This document shows positions 14,323-22,140 of a stretch of 35,370 bases of DNA, one piece after another. The position numbers and the translations under genes were made by a program. The stretch is from DATAYA01 sp036272815. Its GTDB lineage: Bacteria > Pseudomonadota > Alphaproteobacteria > Acetobacterales > Acetobacteraceae. The DNA is taken from the NCBI GenBank assembly GCA_036272815.1, contig DATAYA010000253.1, positions 1 through 35,370 on the forward strand, given 5' to 3'. Within the stretch, counting starts at the first letter, position 1, and each line of letters begins with the position of its first letter. The notes below the pieces were generated by a model. The model did not search any database. It was not told the origin of the DNA and worked only from the letters and a program-made list of their open reading frames with translations.

Positions 14323-15123
14323 TCAGGTCAGGTCGTCGGAGCCGTCGTGTTCGTGCTCCTCGTGCGGCATCTCCATGCTGCTGCTCTCGTCGTGCTCGTG
14401 CATCATCGGCTCCTCGGCCGCGCTCTTGCGGGCACGGCGCTTGCGGGGCGCGGTGCTAGCGAGCGTGCGCGCGGCGGCGCGCCGCGTGGCAGGCGAGGCA
14501 GCGGTGCGCATGGCGCGTGCCGCCGACTTGCGCCCGTTGGTCGGCGCCTTCTTGCGGGTCGCGGTCGCGGCAGCGGCGCGCGTGCTGCGCCCGGTCGCCG
14601 CCTTCGCGCCCTTGCGCCGCCCATTGCCGGTCGCGGTCGAGACGGCCTTGCGCCCCGAACCCGGTGGACGACCGGGCTTGCGGCCCGTCGTGTTGCGCGC
14701 GCCGGTCTTCGCCATCGCCTTGCGGCCTGCGGTCTTGCGCGTGGTGGCGGTGCCCGCGGCCTTGCGGCCGGCGACCTTCCGCGCGCCCGTCTTCGCCGCG
14801 GCCGTCTTGCGCGTCGTGCCCCTGCGCACGCCCGTCTTGCGCGTGCCGGTCTTTCGGCTGCCCGTCTTGCGCGCCGCCGATTTCGCCGTGGCCGCCTTGC
14901 GGGTTCCGGTCTTGCGGGTCGCGACCTTTCGCGTCGCCGTCTTCGCCGCCGCCTTGCGCCCCGCCGTCGCGCGCTTGGCACCCGTCTTCGCACCGGTCTT
15001 CGCGGTGCGGGTCTTGCGTGTCGCGGCACCTTTTGATGTTCGCGTTCCGGCGGCGCGACGGCCGCCGGCGCGCATGGCGAGTGCCTCCGCGCGCGGCCGT
15101 GGGCTGGTTTCCTCGTTATTCAT
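14323..15123 (-). CDS. Histone H1-like Lys/Arg/Ala-rich repeat protein
   Basis: 266 residues from ATG 15123 (MNNEETSPRPRAEALAMR). Residues about 20-230 are nearly all A, K, R, T and G in degenerate repeats such as RKTGTRKAA, RKTGSRKTG and AAAKTGARK. This resembles the C-terminal tail of histone H1 and bacterial H1-like or AlgP-type proteins. An acidic, His/Met-rich tail follows (EEPMMHEHDESSSMEMPHEE, then HEHDGSDDLT). The basic part is expected to bind DNA without sequence specificity and compact the nucleoid; the acidic tail could self-mask it or bind metal. Function is inferred from composition only. Repeat numbers in such genes vary by recombination, so length may differ between strains. 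Confidence 0.82.
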   Translation of the reverse strand: MNNEETSPRPRAEALAMRAGGRRAAGTRTSKGAATRKTRTAKTGAKTGAKRATAGRKAAAKTATRKVATRKTGTRKAATAKSAARKTGSRKTGTRKTGVRRGTTRKTAAAKTGARKVAGRKAAGTATTRKTAGRKAMAKTGARNTTGRKPGRPPGSGRKAVSTATGNGRRKGAKAATGRSTRAAAATATRKKAPTNGRKSAARAMRTAASPATRRAAARTLASTAPRKRRARKSAAEEPMMHEHDESSSMEMPHEEHEHDGSDDLT

Positions 15124-15532
15124 CGTTTGCTGACTCCCTCTGTGGCGTTGCGAGGGAACGATCCCGGAAGCGATCCGTTCCGCGGCGATCCGTCGTGCGA
15201 GATGCGCGCGCGCACCGCACGAGCGGAACGGGCCTGCGTACCGGAGGCGGAACTCCAAGTCGGCATGAGCGACGCTGGCCCCAGCGCACTCGGAGGAGTT
15301 GGCTCTCGGAGCCCGCGCTCCATCGATCGTTCTTACCCTCTTGCACGGCAGCGCGGTGTTCATTCGTGCGACATGCGCGAATCGGGCGCGTGCGTGCCAA
15401 TCTCGCTATTCCGCTTCCGCTTCACGCATGTCAACAAAAAGCAACGGTCGTGCGCGTGTTTCATGCGCAGAGCACGTCACAACGCCGCCCAACGCGTCGC
15501 ATTGCGGCGGCATCATGGCGCAGTGCCGCGCC
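15124..15532. other. 409-bp intergenic region between the histone-like gene and prpD
   Basis: No convincing gene is seen in either direction: open frames here are low-complexity extensions of flanking genes. Base composition is less GC-rich than the surroundings around 15420-15470, with an A/T-rich patch near 15431-15440. It probably carries the promoter and a long leader for the histone-like gene. Confidence 0.5.
15406..15434 (-). promoter_or_regulatory. Candidate promoter for the histone-like gene
   Basis: Minus strand TTGACA (15429-15434), 17-bp spacer, GAATAG (15406-15411). The -35 is perfect, which is notable in this GC-rich DNA, but the -10 is poor. It would give a leader of about 280 nt before the ATG at 15123. 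Confidence 0.35.
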
Positions 15533-17032
15533 TCAGAAGAGTCCGCCACGTCCTTCTGCGAGTGCTGCCGCCGGCACTGCCACATTCAACCGGCCGAGTT
15601 CGCCGGCCGGCAGACGCGACAGCGATTGCGCCGCATCGAGAAACCGCTCCGCCTCGCGCGCGGAGACAATGCCCTCGGTCAGCGTGCGGAACTTGGCAAT
15701 GTAGTCGTCGCGCCCGAACGGTCGGGCGCCGAGCGGATGCGCGTTGGCGACCGCGATCTCGTCCTCGATCCGGCTGCCGTCGCGCAGGGTGACCTCGACG
15801 CGCGCCCCGAACGCCAGCTCGGCGGGATCGGTGCTGTGATAGCGCCGCGTCCACTCGGCATCCTCGCGGGTTTCGATCCTGTGCCAGAGTGCCACGGTGT
15901 CGGGCCGCGCCGCCCGCACCGGCGCATAGCTCTCGACGTGGTGCCAGCGTCCGTCCTGCAGGGCTACGGCAAAGATGTACATGATCGAGTGGTCGAGCGT
16001 CTCGCGGCTCGCCTTCGGGTCCAGCTTCTGCGGGTCGTTCGCACCAGTGCCGATCACATAGTGCGTGTGATGGCTGGTGTGCAGCACGACGCGCTCCACC
16101 TGCCCGAGGTCGGGAATGCGCTCGCGCAGGCGGAAGGCGAGATCGATCAGCGCCTGGCTTTGATACTCCGCGCTGTGCTCCTTCGTATAGCTGTCGAGGA
16201 TGGCGCGCTTCGTCTCGCCCGGCCCCGGCAGGCTGACCGCATAGCGGGCTTCCGGCCCGTCGAGCATCCAGGCGATCACGCTGTCCTCGCCTTCGTAGAT
16301 CGGGCTCGGCGCGCCCTCGCCGCGCATCGCACGATCGACCGCCTCCACCGCAAGCTTGCCCGCATGCGCCGGCGCGAACGCCTTCCAGGAGCTGATCTCG
16401 CCCTTGCGCGACTGCCGCGTCGTGAAGCTGACATGGACCGCCTGCTGCACCGCCTGGTAGATCGTCTCGGTCGGCAGCCGCAGCAGCGTGCCGATGCCGG
16501 CCGCCTGCGCGGCGCAGAGATGGGCGATGTGGTCGATCTTGTGGGCGTGCAGGCAGATCGCGCGCACCAGGTCGATCTGGATCTCGTAGCCGGTCGCGAT
16601 GCCGCGGATCAGGTCTCGGCCGGACTTCCCCGTCGCCTGCGCGACCGCGAGGATCGGCGGGATGTTGTCGCCCGGATGCGCGTAGTCGGCGGCGAGGAAG
16701 GTATCGTGCATGTCGAGTTCGCGCACCGCCGTGCCGTTCGCCCACGCCGCCCATTCGGGGCTGACGGTGCGGGCGGCCGGCACGCCGAACACGGTCGCGC
16801 CGTCGCGCCGGCGGTGCCCCAGCGCCGCGTCGCGCGCGGAGACCACCGGATGGCGGTTGATCGCCGCGAGTGCGACCGCGGCATTGTCGATGACACGGTT
16901 GACGATCATCGCCGCGACGTCGCGCTCGACCGCGACCCGGTCGGCCGCAACCGCGGCTATATTCCAGGCGAGCTGTTCGTCCCGGGGCAGTTTCGCCTTC
17001 GAGGGATGCACCCGTACTTCGTGCTCGACCAT
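15533..17032 (-). CDS. prpD: 2-methylcitrate dehydratase PrpD (MmgE/PrpD family)
   Basis: 499 residues from ATG 17032, with a ribosome binding site GGAGG 6 nt upstream. The N-terminus VEHEVRVHPSKAKLPRDEQL and the block MIVNRVIDNAAVALAAINRH are typical of true PrpD rather than distant MmgE relatives. Further matches are ELDMHDTFLAADYAHPGDNI and the H-T-S-H-H-T-H region. PrpD dehydrates 2-methylcitrate in the methylcitrate cycle of propionate breakdown. Its usual neighbours prpB and prpC are not in the window. It diverges from an amidohydrolase gene with a 96-bp shared upstream region, which must hold both promoters; no clear -35/-10 is visible there. Confidence 0.9.
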   Translation of the reverse strand: MVEHEVRVHPSKAKLPRDEQLAWNIAAVAADRVAVERDVAAMIVNRVIDNAAVALAAINRHPVVSARDAALGHRRRDGATVFGVPAARTVSPEWAAWANGTAVRELDMHDTFLAADYAHPGDNIPPILAVAQATGKSGRDLIRGIATGYEIQIDLVRAICLHAHKIDHIAHLCAAQAAGIGTLLRLPTETIYQAVQQAVHVSFTTRQSRKGEISSWKAFAPAHAGKLAVEAVDRAMRGEGAPSPIYEGEDSVIAWMLDGPEARYAVSLPGPGETKRAILDSYTKEHSAEYQSQALIDLAFRLRERIPDLGQVERVVLHTSHHTHYVIGTGANDPQKLDPKASRETLDHSIMYIFAVALQDGRWHHVESYAPVRAARPDTVALWHRIETREDAEWTRRYHSTDPAELAFGARVEVTLRDGSRIEDEIAVANAHPLGARPFGRDDYIAKFRTLTEGIVSAREAERFLDAAQSLSRLPAGELGRLNVAVPAAALAEGRGGLF

Positions 17033-17128
17033 CCGCGTCCTCCGCTCCCGCGTCCGCGCAAATTGCGGCCGCTCCTGCCGCGGTCTAGCGTGCCCGCACG
17101 CACGCCGGAAGCGGCGCGGGAGATGCCG

Positions 17129-18565
17129 ATGAGCGACCCCTTCGACCTTGTCGTGCGCGGCGAGGTCGTCACCGAGCATGCGATCCTGTCCGACGGCTAC
17201 GTTGCCGCGCGGGGCGGCCGGATCGCCGCGATCGGCACCGGCGCGCCGCCACCGGCCGCATCCGCGCTTGACCATCGTGGCCGTCTCCTGCTGCCGGGAT
17301 TGGTCGACGGCCACATGCACACCTCCTCGGCGATCGGCTGGGATGGGATCGAGGGCGCGACGCGCAGTGCGGCCGCGGGCGGCGTCACCACCTGCATCGA
17401 CATGCCGTACGACGTGCCGCATGCCGTCACCGATGCGGACCTGCTTGCTGAGAAGGTCGCGGTGGTGGAACGCAGCGCCCATGTCGACATGGCGCTCTAC
17501 GGCACGATCCGGAAGTCGGGCGGCATCGACGCGATCGCGGGCCTCGCCGCGGCCGGCGTGTCTGCGTTCAAGCTCTCCACATATGAGTACGACCCGGTGC
17601 GCTTCCCGCGCATCGATCACCCGACGATGCTCGCCGCCTTCCGCGAGATCGCGAAGACTGGCCTCCCGGTCGCGATCCACAACGAGGACCAGGAGCTGAT
17701 CGAGCGCCTCACCGCCGACGCACGCGCGGCCAGGCAGACGCAGCCGATCATGCACGCCCGCACCCGGCCGCCGCTGGCCGAGACGATGGCCGACCAGGAG
17801 ATCTTCGAACTTGGGCTCGCGACCGGCGCGCACGTCCACATCGCCCATTCCTCGCTTGCCCGCGGCTTTGAGATCGCCGCAGGCTTCCGGGCGCAAGGCG
17901 CGCAGGCGACCGGTGAAGCCTGCATCCAGTATCTCTGCATGACCGAGGCCGACCTCGAACGCCTCGGCGGCCGCGGCAAATGCAACCCGCCCTTCCGCAG
18001 CGCGGCCGAGATCGAGCGCATGTGGGCCGCGCTGGCCGCCGACCAGATAGAGTATGTCTCGACCGACCACGCGCCCTGGCCGCTCGCGCGAAAAGTCGAT
18101 CCCGACATCTTCGCCTGCGGCGCCGGACTGGTCGGCCTGCAGAGTTTCGCGCCGCTGATGTTCACGCTGCTCGACGAGCGCGGCCTGCCGCCCATGCTGA
18201 TGGCGCGGCTCTGTGCCGCGCGGCCGGCGCGGCTGCACGGCATCGCCGACCGCAAGGGCGCGCTGCTGCCGGGCCGCGACTGCGATCTCCTCGTGCTCGA
18301 CCGCGGCGACTTCGCCTTCGACGAGGCGTCGATCGTGGATCGGCCGGAACTGCGCTGGTCACCCTATCATGGGCGGCGGATGCGCGCGCGCGTCGCGGCG
18401 ACCGTGCTGCGCGGGCGGCTCATATGGGACGGCGCGCAAGTGCTGGGCCGCCCCGGCGACGGCACCTTCCTCCGCCGCGCCGCAACGGGTTCCAAGGGCT
18501 CGCCCCTGGCGGGGTCCAGGGGCCGCGCCCCCGGCCTTGCTGCTACGAAGCCGGCGCCGCGCTGA
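17129..18565 (+). CDS. Allantoinase/dihydropyrimidinase-like cyclic amidohydrolase
   Basis: 478 residues. ATG 17129 is chosen over ATG 17123 because GGGAG at 17118-17122 is correctly spaced only for the second. Binuclear metal-site residues are complete: H62-x-H64 (GLVDGHMHTS), the lysine to be carboxylated K148 (SAFKLSTYE), H184 (AIHNED), H240 (HIAHSS) and D313 (STDHAPW). The pattern lies between allantoinase and dihydropyrimidinase/hydantoinase, so the ring substrate is unresolved. The last 26 residues or so (from about 453, TGSKGSPLAGSRGRAPGLAA) are encoded by a dispersed repeat and are unlikely to be native. The 3' end overlaps the end of convergent hldE by 23 bp. Confidence 0.84.
   Translation: MSDPFDLVVRGEVVTEHAILSDGYVAARGGRIAAIGTGAPPPAASALDHRGRLLLPGLVDGHMHTSSAIGWDGIEGATRSAAAGGVTTCIDMPYDVPHAVTDADLLAEKVAVVERSAHVDMALYGTIRKSGGIDAIAGLAAAGVSAFKLSTYEYDPVRFPRIDHPTMLAAFREIAKTGLPVAIHNEDQELIERLTADARAARQTQPIMHARTRPPLAETMADQEIFELGLATGAHVHIAHSSLARGFEIAAGFRAQGAQATGEACIQYLCMTEADLERLGGRGKCNPPFRSAAEIERMWAALAADQIEYVSTDHAPWPLARKVDPDIFACGAGLVGLQSFAPLMFTLLDERGLPPMLMARLCAARPARLHGIADRKGALLPGRDCDLLVLDRGDFAFDEASIVDRPELRWSPYHGRRMRARVAATVLRGRLIWDGAQVLGRPGDGTFLRRAATGSKGSPLAGSRGRAPGLAATKPAPR
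18489..18541. repeat. Dispersed GGGTCCAGGG palindromic repeat, copy 1
   Basis: 53 bp that align closely with 28795-28844, sharing GTTCCAAGGGC, a CCTGGCGGG-TCCAGG hairpin core and CCTTGCT at the right end. This copy lies inside the 3' end of the cyclic amidohydrolase gene and encodes part of its tail. From memory, elements with this core are numerous in Acetobacteraceae genomes. Confidence 0.8.
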
Positions 18566-20030
18566 TCCGCCGGATCGTGTTGCTGGTGCTGTGTCCCTCC
18601 TGGAGGTCGATCAGCACCACCTGCCCGCCATGCGCCTGCACGATCTCGGCACCCACCACCTGCTCGACCCGGTAATCCGCGCCCTTGATGAGCACGTCCG
18701 GCCGGATCGCCGCGATCAGGCGCTCGGGCGTGTCCTCGGCGAACAGGATCACCGCGTCCACCGGCCGCATCGAGGCCATGACGGTCGCGCGCGCCGTCTC
18801 GGTCTGCACCGGCCGCGTCGGCCCCTTGAGCCGGCGCACCGAAGCGTCGGTGTTCAATCCCACCACCAGCCGGTCGCATGTCGCGCGGGCGCGGGTCAGC
18901 AGGCGGACGTGGCCGGGGTGGATCAGGTCGAACACGCCGTTGGTGAAACCGACGCGCAGACCCTCGCGTCGCCAGGCGACGATGCGGGCAATGGCAGCGT
19001 CGAGCGGCATCACCTTCTCGTCGGTCGCCAGCAGGTCGCGCTGGTGCAGGGAGGCCGCGAGTTCGGCGTGGGCGACGGTCGCGGTGCCCTGCTTGCCCAC
19101 GGAGATGCCGGCGGCGGTGTTGGCGATCGCCGCCGATTGGGGCAGGTCCGCGCCCGCGGCGAGCATGACGGCGAAGGCCGCGATCAGCGTGTCACCGGCG
19201 CCGGAGACGTCGGCCACTTCGCGCGCGGTGGTCGGGATGTGCAGCGCCGGCATATCGGGGCGCACCAGCGTCAGGCCGCGGGCGGAGCGTTTCACCAGCA
19301 CCGCGGCGGCGGCCGATGCAGCGAGTGCAGCGCGGCCCGCGGCTTCGGCCGCCGCATCATCGTCGGGCGCGATGCCGGTCGCGGCGGCGATCTCGGCCTC
19401 GTTGGGCGTCAGCACGCTGGCGCGTCGATAGGCGGCGAGGTCGGGCCGTTTCGGGTCGGCGATCACCGGCTTGCCGGCGGCCCGGGCAAGCGCGATCGCG
19501 CGGCCAAGCACGGCATCGCAGAGCGCGCCCTTGGCGTAATCCGACAGCACGACGATTTCGGCCTCGGGCAGCGCCGCGGCGAAGCGCGCGAGCAGGTCGT
19601 CACAGACCGATGCCGCGATCGCCTCGGTGGTTTCCTGGTCGACCCGCAGCAATTGGTGCGGGCCGGACATGAAGCGTGTCTTGACCGTGGTGGGGCGCCC
19701 CGCCGCACAGGCGATGCTGGCGCGCACGCCGGGGCCGGCCTCTGCCAGGACGCGGCCGATCGCCTCGCCCGCCTCGTCGTCGCCGATCACGCCGAGCAGG
19801 ATCGCGCGGCCGCCGAGGGCGGCGACGTTCTGCGCGACATTGCCCGCGCCGCCGAGCACCGCGCGGCTGCGCCCGGCACGCAGCACCGGGATCGGCGCCT
19901 CGGGCGAGATGCGGCGCACCTCGCCCAGCACGTAGCGGTCGAGCATCAGGTCGCCGAGGACCAGCACCGCATGCGCGCCGAAGCGTGCGAGGAAATCGGC
20001 GTCAGATGGGCTGGGGGCCTGGCTGCTCAC
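18543..20030 (-). CDS. hldE: Bifunctional heptose 7-phosphate kinase / heptose 1-phosphate adenylyltransferase HldE
   Basis: 495 residues from GTG 20030, whose bases overlap the upstream stop (GTGA). The N-terminal PfkB/ribokinase domain (about 15-330) carries GDLMLDRYVLGEVRRISPEA and the catalytic SGAGDT near 278-281. The C-terminal nucleotidyltransferase domain (about 355-495) has FTNGVFDLIHPGHVRLL and ends with GHSTSNTIRRI. It phosphorylates D-glycero-D-manno-heptose 7-phosphate and, after GmhB acts, adenylylates the 1-phosphate, giving the ADP-heptose precursor of LPS core. gmhA is two genes upstream in the same operon; gmhB and hldD are not in the window. The gene end overlaps the convergent amidohydrolase gene by 23 bp. 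Confidence 0.95.
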   Translation of the reverse strand: MSSQAPSPSDADFLARFGAHAVLVLGDLMLDRYVLGEVRRISPEAPIPVLRAGRSRAVLGGAGNVAQNVAALGGRAILLGVIGDDEAGEAIGRVLAEAGPGVRASIACAAGRPTTVKTRFMSGPHQLLRVDQETTEAIAASVCDDLLARFAAALPEAEIVVLSDYAKGALCDAVLGRAIALARAAGKPVIADPKRPDLAAYRRASVLTPNEAEIAAATGIAPDDDAAAEAAGRAALAASAAAAVLVKRSARGLTLVRPDMPALHIPTTAREVADVSGAGDTLIAAFAVMLAAGADLPQSAAIANTAAGISVGKQGTATVAHAELAASLHQRDLLATDEKVMPLDAAIARIVAWRREGLRVGFTNGVFDLIHPGHVRLLTRARATCDRLVVGLNTDASVRRLKGPTRPVQTETARATVMASMRPVDAVILFAEDTPERLIAAIRPDVLIKGADYRVEQVVGAEIVQAHGGQVVLIDLQEGHSTSNTIRRISAAPAS

Positions 20031-20437
20031 GGCTCGTACGGCAGCCGCCCTTCCTTGTAGCCGTGGCGGCGGAAGTGGTCGGCGGCAGAGCTGATCTCGC
20101 CGGTCTCGATCCCCTCGGCAACATCCTCGTAGGTGGCGACGTACCAGTCCTCGTCGACCTCGACCTCGCAGGGATGGCGGCCCTCGAAATAGCCGTTCTG
20201 CACGAAATGGTCGTGCGCCGAGCGGAACATCCCGGCGTCGATCGCCTCGGCGACGTCGGGATAGGTGCGCCGATACCACTGCTCGTCGACCGGCATCGAG
20301 CGCAGCAGCAATCGCAGCGCGTCCTCCGCCTGCTCGAGCGTCACCTCGACGGTTGCAGTATCGCGGGACTCGAAGCCGAGGCGCGTCCGCACAACGTCGT
20401 AAGGGGGCACGTACATGCCGTTCGCTGCCTTCGTCAT
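20027..20437 (-). CDS. Small uncharacterised protein with two Y/W-x-x-TYxDVAE repeats
   Basis: 136 residues from ATG 20437, preceded by GGGGTAGG; an ATG at 20479 lacks a ribosome binding site. Two clear internal repeats occupy the second half: WYRRTYPDVAEAIDAGMF..HDHFVQNGYFEGRHP and WYVATYEDVAEGIETGEI..ADHFRRHGYKEGRLP. The same kind of unit occurs attached to glycosyltransferases and other polysaccharide proteins, but I know of no assigned function. The first 60 residues show no recognised domain; no signal peptide or membrane segment is seen. It is locked between gmhA (85 bp upstream) and hldE (4-nt overlap), so a role in heptose or LPS core assembly is a fair inference. Confidence 0.75.
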   Translation of the reverse strand: MTKAANGMYVPPYDVVRTRLGFESRDTATVEVTLEQAEDALRLLLRSMPVDEQWYRRTYPDVAEAIDAGMFRSAHDHFVQNGYFEGRHPCEVEVDEDWYVATYEDVAEGIETGEISSAADHFRRHGYKEGRLPYEP

Positions 20438-20522
20438 CCCTACCCCAGATTCATTGAACGCAGACCCGTCGATTAGCATGTGCCCAAACTCCGCGTCGAG
20501 GTTGTACAGCGCCGATCGGATA

Positions 20523-21116
20523 TCACGCGACACTGCGCGGAAACAGCGCTTCTTCCACCAACGCGCAGAAGATGTGCGCGGCGGTGATATGAAGCTGCTG
20601 CACCACTGCGGTCTTCGGCGAGGGCGCGGCGAACAGCAGATCACAGAAGTCGCGCATCCTGCCGCCACCCGCGCCGGTGAAGCCGAGTGTCGCGATGCCG
20701 TGCGCGCGGGCGGCCCCCAGCGCGCGCACGACGTTGGCGGAGTTGCCCGAGGTCGAGATGCCGAGGAAGACGTCGCCACGGCGGCCGAGGCCAAGCACCT
20801 GGCGCTCGAAGATCGCGTCGTAGCCATAGTCGTTGGCGGTCGCGGTCAGCACCGAGGCGTCCGCGGTCAGCGCCACCGCGGCCAGCGGCGCACGGTCGTA
20901 CATCAGCCGCCCGACCAGTTCGCCCGCGATGTGCTGCGCGTCCGCGGCACTGCCGCCATTGCCCGCGATCAGCAGCTTGCCGCCTGCCCGCAGCGACGCG
21001 GTGGTCGCCTCGGCCATCGCGACGAGGACGTTGCGGAAACTGGCGTCCGTGGCCAGCGCCTGCATCGCGGCGGCGGAGTCCGCGAGGTAGGCTGCGGCGT
21101 AGTCATGGCTCGTCAT
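20523..21116 (-). CDS. gmhA: Sedoheptulose 7-phosphate isomerase GmhA
   Basis: 197 residues from ATG 21116, which overlaps the 3' end of nagA by 14 bp. SIS-domain protein with GNGGSAADAQHIAGELVGR (phosphosugar binding), ISTSGNSANVV, and the metal/catalytic segment VVQQLHITAAHIFC near the C-terminus. It converts sedoheptulose 7-phosphate to heptose 7-phosphate, the first step to ADP-heptose, supplying HldE encoded downstream. Length agrees with the family (about 190-200). Confidence 0.95.
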   Translation of the reverse strand: MTSHDYAAAYLADSAAAMQALATDASFRNVLVAMAEATTASLRAGGKLLIAGNGGSAADAQHIAGELVGRLMYDRAPLAAVALTADASVLTATANDYGYDAIFERQVLGLGRRGDVFLGISTSGNSANVVRALGAARAHGIATLGFTGAGGGRMRDFCDLLFAAPSPKTAVVQQLHITAAHIFCALVEEALFPRSVA

Positions 21117-22140
21117 GTCGGTCGCTCCAGGTGTCGGTATCGCCGAGCCGTACCCGACGGACATGCAGGTCCGCCGACCATGCCACGGCGGTGCCGCCGG
21201 GCGCGGTTCCGGGCACGCTCACGCCGAGGCCGGCCAGCAGGGCGGCCGGATTGGCACTGGCCATCGCGATCGCCTGCCCGGCATCCGCGAAGTCCCAGCC
21301 GACCACGTTGCGCACCGCCTGATCGAGGCGGAGGGCGGCGCCGGCCAGTGTGCCGGCCTCGGGCAAGCGCACCGATCCGTCCTCGCCGCGGCGGATCGCG
21401 ACGCCGGCGAAGCGATAGTCGCCGGGCGGCGCGTCGGCACCCGCAACGGCGTCGGTGACGAGGACCGACCGCACCACACCCTTCGCCCGCAGCATCGCCT
21501 TCAGTGCAAACGGCGGCAGATGGATCCCGTCGGCGACAAAGCAGGCAGCCAGCCGATCGTCGGCAAGCTGCGCCATCAGCGGGTTGTCGAGCTTGGGCAG
21601 CAGCGCCGGCAGGCCGTTGCCGAGATGGGTGCTTACGGTCGCACCCGCCACCGCGGCCGCGGCGATCTCGGCCGCCGTCGGCGCGGCGTGGCCGATCGCG
21701 ACCAGCATCCCAGCGGCGCGGGCGGCGCGGATCAGGGTTGCGGCGCCGGGCAGCTCCGGTGCCAGGGTCAGCAACAGGATCGGCCGGCGGAGCCCGGCGC
21801 AGAGCCGCGCCAGCAGCGCCGGATCGGGCGGCACCATGCAGCGCGCCGGATGGCAGCCGCGGGTGCCGGTGGAGGGATTAAGGAACGGCCCTTCGAGATG
21901 GAACCCCGGCACCATCAGCGGGCCGAGCCGGCTCCGCGCCACTGCCGCGTCGAGCGCCGCAAGCCGGGCCGCGAGATCGGCCTCCGACGCGGTGATGATC
22001 GTCGGCAGGCAGGCGGTGACACCGGCGCGCAGCATCGCCGCGAGCGCGTGGTCGAGCGCGTCCGCGGTCAGCCCGGCATCGTTGAAATCGACGCCGGCAT
22101 AGCCGTTCACCTGCAAGTCGATCAGCCCGGCGCTGTCCAT
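21103..22140 (-). CDS. nagA: N-acetylglucosamine-6-phosphate deacetylase-like protein (NagA family)
   Basis: 345 residues from ATG 22140 with a ribosome binding site (GAGGG). It starts directly at the first barrel strand (GLIDLQVNGYAGVDFND), so it lacks most of the N-terminal beta-sandwich of standard NagA (about 380 residues). No in-frame upstream coding is seen. Catalytic residues are intact: H81-L-E83-G-P, H151 (IGHAAP), H172 (STHLGNG), H207 (DGIHLP) and D230 (VTDAVAG). It would deacetylate GlcNAc-6-P, feeding wall amino sugar recycling. It is the first gene of the operon with gmhA, the small repeat protein and hldE. Substrate assignment is moderate because a shortened form could act on another N-acetyl sugar phosphate. 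Confidence 0.85.
   Translation of the reverse strand: MDSAGLIDLQVNGYAGVDFNDAGLTADALDHALAAMLRAGVTACLPTIITASEADLAARLAALDAAVARSRLGPLMVPGFHLEGPFLNPSTGTRGCHPARCMVPPDPALLARLCAGLRRPILLLTLAPELPGAATLIRAARAAGMLVAIGHAAPTAAEIAAAAVAGATVSTHLGNGLPALLPKLDNPLMAQLADDRLAACFVADGIHLPPFALKAMLRAKGVVRSVLVTDAVAGADAPPGDYRFAGVAIRRGEDGSVRLPEAGTLAGAALRLDQAVRNVVGWDFADAGQAIAMASANPAALLAGLGVSVPGTAPGGTAVAWSADLHVRRVRLGDTDTWSDRHDEP

Noticed and set aside
14323..15123. CRISPR-like periodicity in the histone-like gene
   Set aside because: Repeats are short, degenerate and codon-phased, with no unique spacers; they are protein repeats.
14403..15704. Plus-strand long frames across the histone-like gene
   Set aside because: Cys/Arg/Pro-rich mirror images of the KTG/ARK repeats; no start context or domains.
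20523..20827. Upstream extension of the small repeat protein over gmhA
   Set aside because: The extension is in the wrong frame of gmhA and is Ser/Arg/Cys-rich; the ribosome binding site at ATG 20437 marks the real start.
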